Below, in pieces: positions 27,854 through 33,237 of a DNA stretch of 33,237 bases. Numbering within the stretch: position 1 is the first letter of the stretch; each line of letters begins with the position of its first letter. The notes below the pieces were generated by a model. It saw only the letters and a program-made list of their open reading frames with translations. It was not told the origin of the DNA and did not search any database. A program made the translations under genes and the position numbers. This DNA is from Pseudomonadota bacterium (GTDB taxonomy: Bacteria > Pseudomonadota > Gammaproteobacteria > Xanthomonadales > Xanthomonadaceae): positions 1 through 33,237 of the forward strand of contig JAEXLY010000136.1 in NCBI GenBank assembly GCA_023444765.1, in the 5' to 3' direction.

Positions 27854-29059
27854 ATGAAGACGCGTGCACCGAAGCAGTCGTCGCCTGCTTCTCTAGATGT
27901 TTCGGCGTCCAAGGAAGGGTCATCGGTGGTGTGTGTCAAAGCGTCGGACATCACGCCGACCCCCTTCAACTGGATCTGGCCGGACTGGCTGGCTGCCGGG
28001 AAGATCAATCTACTAGCTGGCGCGCCTGGATCGGGTAAGACGACTATTGCTATCGACATAGCAGCGAGAGTCAGCGTGGGCGTTGATTGGCCAGATGGAA
28101 CGGAGAATCGCCAAAGATCTGTGTTGCTGTGGAGTGGAGAGGATGGTCTTAGCGACACATTGGTTCCGCGCCTGATAGCCGCTGGCGCGGACAGGGAGCG
28201 GGTACAGTTCATATCCACAACAGAAGGTGGAGGCATCAAGCGCCCCTTTGATCCGGGGCGTGACCTGAACCTCCTCTTGTCGGCGGTGAATGACATAGGT
28301 GATGTGGGGCTAGTGATTCTCGATCCGGTTGTTCAAGCCGTTCTGGGAGATTCGCATAAGAGCGCTGACGTCCGGCGAGCTCTGCAACCCCTTTTCGACC
28401 TCGGTTCGCAGACGGGGGCCGCCGTGCTTGGCATCACGCACTTCTCTAAAGGTACTGCGGGTCTCGATGTTCTCGAGCGGGTTACTGGGTCTGTTGCGTT
28501 TGGGGCATTTCCGCGGGTCGTCCTCGTCGCTGCGAAAGAGCATGGCGGAGAGGGCTCGCGTGTGCTTGCGCGTGCAAAGAGCAACAACGGTCCCGACATT
28601 GAGGGGCTGAGTTACAGGATCGAAGCGACTACACTCGAAAGCTACGAAGACATCATCGGGTCCAGGGTCGTATGGGGTGAACCCAGGTCTGGATCGGCCA
28701 ACGACATCATTGACTTCGCAACTGGCGGAGTAAGCGGTCTGCGCAGTGAAGTTGCAGATTGGTTGATGAATCAGTTGCGGGATGGGCCTGTGCTCAGCCG
28801 AACGCTTCTCGAGAATGGGCGACTTGCGCACTACAGTTCGAGTGCGATCGACCGAGCGAGAAGGCACCCGGACATACGTAAGGCCAAGACTGGCTATGGT
28901 GCGCAGGCTCGCAGCTACGTCTATCTAGCCAAGCATCAAGACAAGATGCAGCAGCTGAGGGTGGCCGCAGATTCTCTGAATGCAGACCCTGATCCCGTAG
29001 GCCCCGAAGATCCCGAAGATCCCAAAGATCCCAAAGATCCCAAAGATCCCCACGTGTAG
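27854..29059 (+). CDS. RepA-like RecA-fold AAA ATPase
   Basis: 401-residue ATPase resembling the hexameric helicase RepA of RSF1010 and the AAA_25 proteins of plasmids and phages. Walker A is GAPGSGKTT (56-64), SGEDGLSDTLVPRL (94-107) follows, Walker B is VGLVILDP (151-158), and LGITHFSKG (192-200) is the RepA-like motif with the His. The C-terminal part (about 295-370) looks like a winged-helix region. The tail is a run of Asp-Pro-Lys/Glu repeats made of 9-base units. ATG 27854 is fixed by AGGAGG six bases upstream. Codon use is much less GC-biased than in the core genes. It probably serves replication or maintenance of the element. Confidence 0.85.
   Translation: MKTRAPKQSSPASLDVSASKEGSSVVCVKASDITPTPFNWIWPDWLAAGKINLLAGAPGSGKTTIAIDIAARVSVGVDWPDGTENRQRSVLLWSGEDGLSDTLVPRLIAAGADRERVQFISTTEGGGIKRPFDPGRDLNLLLSAVNDIGDVGLVILDPVVQAVLGDSHKSADVRRALQPLFDLGSQTGAAVLGITHFSKGTAGLDVLERVTGSVAFGAFPRVVLVAAKEHGGEGSRVLARAKSNNGPDIEGLSYRIEATTLESYEDIIGSRVVWGEPRSGSANDIIDFATGGVSGLRSEVADWLMNQLRDGPVLSRTLLENGRLAHYSSSAIDRARRHPDIRKAKTGYGAQARSYVYLAKHQDKMQQLRVAADSLNADPDPVGPEDPEDPKDPKDPKDPHV
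29003..29050 (+). repeat. 9-base tandem repeat at the 3' end of the ATPase gene
   Basis: Five units of CCC(G/A)AAGAT and a final CCC encode Pro-Glu/Lys-Asp repeats right before the stop. The last three units are identical. In-frame unit gain or loss would only change tail length. Confidence 0.9.
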
Positions 29060-29090
29060 GCGTGCTATAGAACCGCGCAGATAGTTGCAA

Positions 29091-29120
29091 GTGGCGGCAG
29101 TCTTTCAAGGTTGCCGCCAC
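29091..29120. repeat. Inverted repeat downstream of the ATPase gene
   Basis: GTGGCGGCA at 29091-29099 and TGCCGCCAC at 29112-29120, nine perfect pairs with a 12-base loop, 32 bases after the stop. It could end the ATPase transcript although no T-run follows. Confidence 0.65.
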
Positions 29121-29243
29121 GTTATAGTCACCAGCCGTAGACCGCTCTTGCTCTGCCTTACTGCTCTTGATGTTCTTCTTTCGCTGGTGGTGGGCGACCG
29201 GGGAAGGTGTGGACGAAGTGGGTACAGGCTCGTGAGCGCCCGT

Positions 29244-29295
29244 GTGGGCGGAGCAGTGCGCCGGCGGCTTCTCGCCGGTGCACTGCTCCGCCCAC
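29244..29295. repeat. 52-base hairpin with 23-pair stem
   Basis: The left arm 29244-29266 and right arm 29273-29295 are complementary over 23 bases with a single G-T mismatch, around the loop GCTTCT. The stem starts GTGGGCGGAGCAGTGC. It is by far the longest near-perfect dyad in this part of the window. Confidence 0.9.
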
Positions 29296-29487
29296 CGAAG
29301 CCACAGTCTGTGCCCACGGTGGCCGGAGGCCATCGTACATACCCGAGCGGAGCGAGCCCGGGAGGGCAAGGGCCATTGGCCCGCGCAGCGCCGCAGGCGC
29401 GGAGTGGAAGTCTCGGTAAGGTGCGACTTCTGAGGTCGGCGCGCAGAGTGGTAATCCAGGTACGCCTTTGCAATCAAAGAGTGCGAG

Positions 29488-30279
29488 ATGATGTCTAGTA
29501 GCCAACGTGATGCCCCATGGGACTTACTTGCTTTGTCTTTCGGGGAGTTCGATCAGTCCGGCGGGGTGGTGGCTGCAGCTATGCGGCTTCGCACGCGCAC
29601 GCCGGACGGTTCCACGGATGAAGAAGTGTCGAAGACTGTTCTGTTCCTAGTGCCCGTGCTGGAGCGGCTTCATCTGGCCCTTCTGATGTTGTTCGAGGAT
29701 GAGTCCAGACAATTCAGAAACGACGGAGAGGCCGGGCGGTCGGGGGCCGGCAAACCCGGCAAACCCGGCAAACCCGACGCCAACGTGGGAGACGTGGTAG
29801 ACGCGTTCTGTATCGACTTCCGCCTACTTCATTTCGTGCCGGAGTCTGGAACGGCACGGATCCTGATCAACTACTTGCTGCCTAGCGATCACGTGGACTC
29901 GAAGCCGCGAGATGGGGAGCTCTTCGTTGAGGCAAGGATGTTGCGGCCACTGTCATGTGCCTTGAGGGCGTTGTGGGAGCGCAACGTCCGGGAAGGTGCT
30001 CAACTGCGGGGGGCTGCGAAGGCGAACTTCGACTCGGCTGGAAACATACCCATAGTCGTTCACATGACGATTGCACCAAGCATGCCTGGAATCTCTGCAG
30101 CGAAGGTGACCTTCCAGTCGGTGCCTAGTGGCAGGCTCGCTATGGAGCCCCAGACCTCGGAGTTTGTATTGCCCTACCAGGTGTTGGCCTCTCTCCACCG
30201 TGTGCTTCCGGCCATACTCCAAGGACTGGAGACCCACAACAGCACGAAACATCCTGGAGTGGGCAAGACCAGACACTAG
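29488..30279 (+). CDS. Uncharacterised protein of the mobile element (263 aa)
   Basis: I do not recognise this protein. It has 263 residues from ATG 29488; a second ATG follows directly at 29491 and either could be used, with only a weak purine-rich GAG upstream. No signal peptide and no clear membrane helix. Residues 45-70 (KTVLFLVPVLERLHLALLMLFEDES) form an amphipathic to hydrophobic helix. A low-complexity Gly-Lys-Pro repeat lies at about 88-96 and may be a linker between an N-terminal helical part and a C-terminal alpha/beta part (ILINYLLPSDHVDSKP, NIPIVVHMTIAPSM, VTFQSVPSG). Codon use matches the ATPase gene, not the core genome. Coding status is supported by length, coherent sequence and the in-frame repeat. 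Confidence 0.65.
   Translation: MMSSSQRDAPWDLLALSFGEFDQSGGVVAAAMRLRTRTPDGSTDEEVSKTVLFLVPVLERLHLALLMLFEDESRQFRNDGEAGRSGAGKPGKPGKPDANVGDVVDAFCIDFRLLHFVPESGTARILINYLLPSDHVDSKPRDGELFVEARMLRPLSCALRALWERNVREGAQLRGAAKANFDSAGNIPIVVHMTIAPSMPGISAAKVTFQSVPSGRLAMEPQTSEFVLPYQVLASLHRVLPAILQGLETHNSTKHPGVGKTRH
29749..29775 (+). repeat. 9-base tandem repeat encoding Gly-Lys-Pro
   Basis: Three exact copies of GGCAAACCC, in frame, inside the uncharacterised gene. Unit length equals that of the repeat in the neighbouring ATPase gene but the sequence is different. Confidence 0.9.
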
Positions 30280-30382
30280 TGATGCGCAGCCTAGTCCTGG
30301 TGGCAGCAAGCTGGCTCGCTAATGGCTCGGGCCTGGGGGCGCCGCTGTCCGGACTGAGAAGCGTGTTCGCTTGGGCGCCACT

Positions 30383-30595
30383 TCAGGTGAAGTCGCCATA
30401 GTCGATTCTGACCAGCTCATCCTCGACTAGGCTTGAAGCCCCACGGGCAATCGCGGCAGCGGGGCTCTCGCCCATGACGGGGTTGTACGCATCGAGCCAA
30501 TGAGCGGCCTTCTCAGGAGAGCCAAGCAAACGAGCGGCCTCTTGCACGATGCGCTCTAGCGTCGTCGCTGGAACACGTGTGTCGGTGGGATCCAT
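30383..30595 (-). CDS. ParS/MbcA-like antitoxin C-terminal domain protein
   Basis: 70-residue protein from ATG 30595. The sequence LLGSPEKAAHWLDAYNPVMGESPAAAIARGASSLVEDELVRIDYGDF (in two halves, residues 23-44 and 45-69) follows the DUF2384/MbcA-ParS pattern: LFGS-x-xKA-x-x-WL, NP-x-xG, P-x-x-x-x, and a final IxYG. In known Xre/ParS antitoxins this domain sits after a DNA-binding HTH and blocks a RES-type toxin; here the HTH part is absent. The open frame continues upstream to 30949 but that part crosses a perfect hairpin and is not protein-like. No RES toxin lies beside it. Start choice lacks a good ribosome binding site. Confidence 0.6.
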   Translation of the reverse strand: MDPTDTRVPATTLERIVQEAARLLGSPEKAAHWLDAYNPVMGESPAAAIARGASSLVEDELVRIDYGDFT

Positions 30596-30661
30596 GGCGA
30601 GATGATCGACTTCGATTGGTACATCCTGTGCCTCGTATCGCGGCCCAGTCAAGACGGGTGG

Positions 30662-30689
30662 AAGAGCCCCGACCGAAGTCGGGGCTCTT
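30662..30689 (-). repeat. Perfect hairpin with UUCG loop on the minus strand
   Basis: AAGAGCCCCGAC (30662-30673), CGAA, GTCGGGGCTCTT (30678-30689): 12 perfect pairs. On the minus strand the loop is C(TTCG)G, the very stable tetraloop common in terminators and structured RNAs. It lies 67 bases upstream of the antitoxin-like start and could end a minus-strand transcript coming from the hairpin-rich segment. Confidence 0.85.
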
Positions 30690-31016
30690 AGTGGGTACTC
30701 GCATCGCCTCACGGCGTATGAGCGGCGCCGAAGCGCGATCGAAGCAACAAGGGTTGCTTCACCAAGGAATTGCACCTCAGCTTGGTATTGGCATGCACTA
30801 CTCGCGACACCGTAAGGGTGCTTCATGAAGTGGCTCCATGCTAGGTACGGTGCCGTCGTAGGCACCTGGCTGGACCAGGGGGTCCAGTTCCGCGTCGAAC
30901 AGGCACCGCCTGTTCGTGCCCCGAGGGCTGTGTGCTGCAACTCCGCCAAGAGTGCAGCCAGAAATGACCCGTTCCGTACGGGCCATCGGCGGGAGGGTCA
31001 ATCCCCGCGTCTACCA

Positions 31017-31042
31017 CCAACCCAAGGGCCAACTTGGGTTGG
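31017..31042. repeat. Inverted repeat, 10-pair stem
   Basis: CCAACCCAAG (31017-31026), GGCCAA loop, CTTGGGTTGG (31033-31042), all ten pairs perfect. It is one of the series in the gene-poor segment. Confidence 0.8.
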
Positions 31043-31564
31043 CGTCATCGTTACCACCTTTGCCGTCGCTGCCGGCGCCTTTCGTACTCCCATGCCACTG
31101 GGACTCGGGTCCAGACCGTATGACTCAGCCCTTTCCCGGCTCCTACTCAGCACCTCTCCCTCGCTTGCGCCTCCCCGGTGCCACCCGGATCGAAGGCCGT
31201 CAGCGATTCCTAAGTTAGGCATAACCTACTACGCCTGTTTAGCGGTCGGCTCCGTGTGTCGTGTTGGCCTCTCCGGCCTCACCCAGCAGGTTTTCCGCGG
31301 CCAAATCTTCCAAAAAAGCTCGCGTACCCACGCCACACCTCGACGCCTCGTCACATCCACCGCATCACATGCTCACCACACCGACCTAGCCCGGACGCAC
31401 CCGGTGCTGGTCTAGCGTTAGACGGTTGAGCTATCCAGCGAGCCTCACGGGTTGCCCCGCTCGGTCCCGGCGCTTCCAGGTTTCCCCTCTGCGCCCTGCC
31501 GCGTTTCCACGACCTCAGCAGCCATCGTCTGGTGCAGCCGTTCGACTCTCTCGAGCCGCCCGAC

Positions 31565-31713
31565 GGGGGGACTTGCACCCCCTTTCAGCGATACCAGGGT
31601 CATCGAGGCATTGCCTCCTCGCGCCCGTTTCCTTGTCGCCCAAGACTGGCGCGTTGCGCGCCACTCCCCGGCCGCCCGGGGGGATTGGGTCGAAGGGGGG
31701 AGTTGCACCCCCC
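31565..31713 (-). repeat. Twin G/C-run hairpins with TGCAAxT loops
   Basis: On the plus strand GGGGGG ACTTGCA CCCCC (31565-31582) and GGGGGG AGTTGCA CCCCCC (31695-31713) are 130 bases apart. Read on the minus strand the loops are TGCAAGT and TGCAACT. The shared stem composition and loop suggest duplicated structure. Confidence 0.7.
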
Positions 31714-31982
31714 AGCGCCCGTTGTAGCTGGACGAGCCCTATTAGAGGCATCCAGCTTCGGCAGCACGCATGACGGTTGGCGACCGCATGCGTTGGCATT
31801 GGCAGGGGGCTTGGCCGCCCCAGTTGTCGAAGGGGTGGCGGCCCCGTGTCCGATGACGAGGCTCTTGTCAGTGCGTTCTTGGGCGCGAGGTTGCAGCGAC
31901 GTGGAAGATTACTCTTGTTCTGTCCCACTCTTCCGACATTTTCCTTTATTGTTTCGTCCCTAATTTCCCCCAGAGCCGTCCA

Positions 31983-32651
31983 TTGATTGAACGTGTGCCT
32001 GCTGCGTTGCTCGCCCATAGGGGTGGACAGATCCTCATTGCGGGAAAGCGTGACCCCGCCATGCAACGCATCTCTGACGCCCTAGGCTCCGGGTTGACTT
32101 GGTACGTACAGGGAAGAACGGGGTTGGTTAACGGCGCGGACCTGGTTGCCAAGTTCCGTACGCGCCTCCCACAGCTCACGCGCGATCGCCGCCATGCCCA
32201 CCGCCAGAAGCTGGCGGCAAAGCCTCGCTACCGGCTGGTCGTGTTCGCCAACCGCCCACGGTCAGAGGTCCTCTTCTGGCTCCTGACCGATCAGCCGGAG
32301 CACCACTCGGAGAAGTGGATCGACGCAAGCCGCGACAAGCTGACGTTCTACCAATGGGAGGCCGTCCGTCACACACGTGAGGGAGCGTCGAAGCCGGCTT
32401 GGACCTGGGCGATGTCCGCCAGTGAGTTCGCCAAGATGAAGCAGGAGATCGTGGACGCGATACGGAGGGGACCCGCGGAGCGGGCGGTCGCCATTGGCCG
32501 AGAGTCGCGAACTTGGCCCGGATTCGCGCGCGTCAGAGCGCAGCGCGAGGCGCTGAACCGGGTCTACCAGTGGGAGTGGCAACGGAAGAGATCTGACGCG
32601 GCGCCTACGTGGCCGGGCCAGAGGTTCATTCAGCGCATCAGAACGCAGTAG
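31983..32651 (+). CDS. Uncharacterised protein of the mobile element (222 aa)
   Basis: 222 residues if TTG 31983 is used; GTG at 31995 is another option, and neither has a good ribosome binding site. The product is basic and Trp-rich, without membrane helices or signal peptide. Notable blocks are MQRISDALGSGLTWYVQG (26-43), PQLTRDRRHAHRQKLAAKPRYRLVVFANRPRSEVLFWLLTD (in the middle), KLTFYQWEAVRHTREG, KPAWTWAMSASEFAKMKQEI and WPGFARVRAQREALNRVY. It has the look of a nucleic-acid-binding protein of plasmids or islands, and I recall similar unnamed proteins in xanthomonad and pseudomonad islands, but I cannot name a family. It is followed directly by the palindrome cluster, which makes an initiator or regulator role worth testing. 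Confidence 0.7.
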   Translation: MIERVPAALLAHRGGQILIAGKRDPAMQRISDALGSGLTWYVQGRTGLVNGADLVAKFRTRLPQLTRDRRHAHRQKLAAKPRYRLVVFANRPRSEVLFWLLTDQPEHHSEKWIDASRDKLTFYQWEAVRHTREGASKPAWTWAMSASEFAKMKQEIVDAIRRGPAERAVAIGRESRTWPGFARVRAQREALNRVYQWEWQRKRSDAAPTWPGQRFIQRIRTQ

Positions 32652-33104
32652 TGCCTGAAGACGGTTGAGCGTCTATGTCCAGCGCTGCAGCGGCGCGGCC
32701 GAGCACGGAGAGTTCGGCGCCCGACCAGGTCAGGCCAGTTCGACCGAGAAGTTGGCCTACATCACACGAGTACGGACCTGCGCAAAGTACGTAGTCTTCC
32801 TGAACGGATGTGCCGAAGTTGGAGCTCTCGCAACTACGTAGTTTTGCAGTGCTAACTACGTACTTTAGCGCTAAAGTACGTAGTTGGACGGTTCGCAAAA
32901 CTACGTAGTTTTGCGCTAAATGTGCGCACTTTTGCGCTAAAGTGCGTAGTTGGAGGGGCGTCCTTTCCTTTGTTGCAAAACTACGTAGTTTTGCTGAACG
33001 GGAAGCCTTAGGTCTGCCCTGCCGGGTTCGACGGATGCCGCCGGCGACGGCCTCGCATCTCCCCAGCCAGACAACGCGGGCAAGCCGAAAAGTTGATCCG
33101 GGTT
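32652..33104. other. Intergenic segment with the palindrome cluster
   Basis: 453 bases between the 222-residue gene and the transposase remnant. The core is the TACGTA palindrome array. A minus-strand open frame of 86 codons (32638-32898) crosses the array and is not counted as a gene. The last 100 bases show nothing else apart from the probable IS end near 33094. Confidence 0.5.
32786..32994. repeat. Iteron-like array of TACGTA palindromes
   Basis: GCAAAACTACGTAGTTTTGC, a perfect 20-base palindrome, occurs exactly at 32895-32914 and 32975-32994. Related copies with TACGTA cores lie at 32788-32793, 32835-32840, 32857-32862 and 32877-32882, with variants GTGCGCAC at 32922-32929 and TGCGTA at 32943-32948. 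Core centres from 32837 to 32945 are 20-25 bases apart, about two helical turns. GCGCTAAA linkers recur between cores. This is the form of a replication origin iteron set or a multi-site operator. Confidence 0.85.
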
Positions 33105-33236
33105 CTACCCCGAAATCACGGACGGTTGTGAAAGGGTTGAGAGCTTCTGATCCTGCCTGGCGAGTCTTCGCCGCATCGTCGGGTTGTGGAATCGCTCGAT
33201 GTATTCGAACACATCAGCCCTGGCGGCATCGAGTGT
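33105..33236 (-). CDS. IS3-family transposase, C-terminal end (cut by window edge)
   Basis: The last 43 codons of a minus-strand gene that runs out of the window. DVFEYIERFHNP is the hallmark of the IS3-family OrfB/rve-type transposase C-terminus, normally followed by a short Arg-rich tail; here MRRRLARQDQKLS and a TAG stop follow. The sequence after the stop, TTGATCCGGGTTC near 33093, is probably close to the right end of the insertion sequence. Whether the copy is intact cannot be seen. Confidence 0.82.
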   Translation of the reverse strand, partial: TLDAARADVFEYIERFHNPTMRRRLARQDQKLSTLSQPSVISG

Positions 33237-33237
33237 C

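Larger units (their letters stand above)
29060..29487. other. Intergenic segment rich in inverted repeats
   Basis: 428 bases between the ATPase gene and the next gene with no convincing coding frame. It contains a nine-pair inverted repeat (29091-29120), the 52-base hairpin at 29244-29295, a GGGCC/GGCCC dyad (29370-29382) and a CCGCGC/GCGCGG pair (29381-29402). A cluster of this kind is compatible with a structured leader RNA, a single-strand origin or a transfer origin, none of which can be decided here. Confidence 0.55.
30596..31982. other. Long gene-poor, hairpin-rich segment
   Basis: About 1.4 kb in which open frames exist on both strands but none looks like a protein. It contains many perfect or near-perfect stems: 30662-30689, 30741-30760, 30849-30866, 30870-30887, 30897-30915, 30934-30958, 30968-30982, 31017-31042, 31565-31582, 31648-31662, 31695-31713 and 31813-31843. 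The minus strand of 31460-31715 reads like the 5' domain of a bacterial group II intron. A structured RNA or a decayed intron are the leading ideas; the strand is probably minus. Confidence 0.5.

Noticed and set aside
29003..29050. 9-base repeats considered as a CRISPR or small direct-repeat array
   Set aside because: The units are contiguous, in frame and without spacers; they encode a peptide repeat.
30280..30382. RES-type toxin partner for the antitoxin-like gene
   Set aside because: The space next to the antitoxin-like gene is only about 100 bases and the flanking genes show no RES motifs.
30825..31415. Plus-strand open frame of 196 codons in the hairpin-rich segment
   Set aside because: Composition is not protein-like, it runs through several perfect inverted repeats, and no domain is recognisable.
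31215..31426. GTTAGGC and GTTAGAC steps resembling integron attC core sites
   Set aside because: The paired RYYYAAC boxes and the long imperfect palindrome expected upstream were not found, and no integrase or cassette genes are present.
31515..32066. Minus-strand open frame of 183 codons
   Set aside because: It overlaps the start of the 222-residue gene and the group-II-like stretch; Pro/Arg/Gly-rich without motifs, better explained as RNA-type sequence.
32638..32898. Minus-strand open frame of 86 codons across the palindrome array
   Set aside because: It overlaps the 3' end of the 222-residue gene and reads through repeated palindromes; no ribosome binding site or known motif.
26920..33237. 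Retron, DGR or complete group II intron
   Set aside because: No reverse-transcriptase gene is present in the window, so none of these systems can be claimed as complete.

Overview
The window reads as a chromosome segment from a high-GC gammaproteobacterium of the Xanthomonadaceae/Lysobacteraceae (Xanthomonas, Lysobacter, Luteimonas type). The grounds are the petABC-sspA-sspB order, an Oar-like TonB-dependent receptor, a fimT-pilV-pilW-pilX-pilY1-pilE pilus cluster next to uvrB, and strong G/C preference at third codon positions. No database search was possible; names rest on motifs and remembered family features.

Bases 1-26920 are ordinary core genome. In order: the 3' part of a lytic transglycosylase gene; the cytochrome bc1 operon petABC; sspA-sspB (stringent starvation protein and ClpXP adaptor); a DUF3301 protein, nadC and a Trm112-like gene on the minus strand; purE-purK; a superoxide-dismutase-fold protein that has lost two of four metal ligands; the monothiol glutaredoxin grxD, an atypical SDR and a MarC-family membrane protein in one tight operon; a large Oar-like receptor ending in a 30-base perfect palindromic terminator; ppnN (LOG family nucleosidase); an AlgZ/LytS-type sensor kinase; the type IV pilus minor-pilin/PilY1/PilE operon with start-stop overlaps throughout; tRNA-Asn; a second, opposite pseudopilin gene; uvrB; and tRNA-Val(GAC).

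Immediately after tRNA-Val and its terminator the character changes. GC falls, intergenic spaces become long, and inverted repeats are dense. This part (about 26980-33237) looks like an integrated mobile element whose far end lies outside the window. It carries a small putative DNA-binding protein behind a TTGACA promoter and a hairpin over its ribosome binding site; a RepA-like RecA-fold ATPase; a 263-residue unknown protein; a 70-residue ParS/MbcA-like antitoxin domain on the minus strand; a 1.4-kb gene-poor, hairpin-rich stretch with group-II-intron-like features; a 222-residue unknown protein; an iteron-like cluster of TACGTA palindromes spaced about 21 bp apart; and the 3' end of an IS3-family transposase. 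No integrase, relaxase, reverse transcriptase or toxin is visible inside the window.

The most notable points are the phased palindrome array next to the 222-residue gene and downstream of the ATPase gene (a possible replication module), the structured gene-free segment, the solitary antitoxin domain, and the degenerate superoxide dismutase beside grxD.
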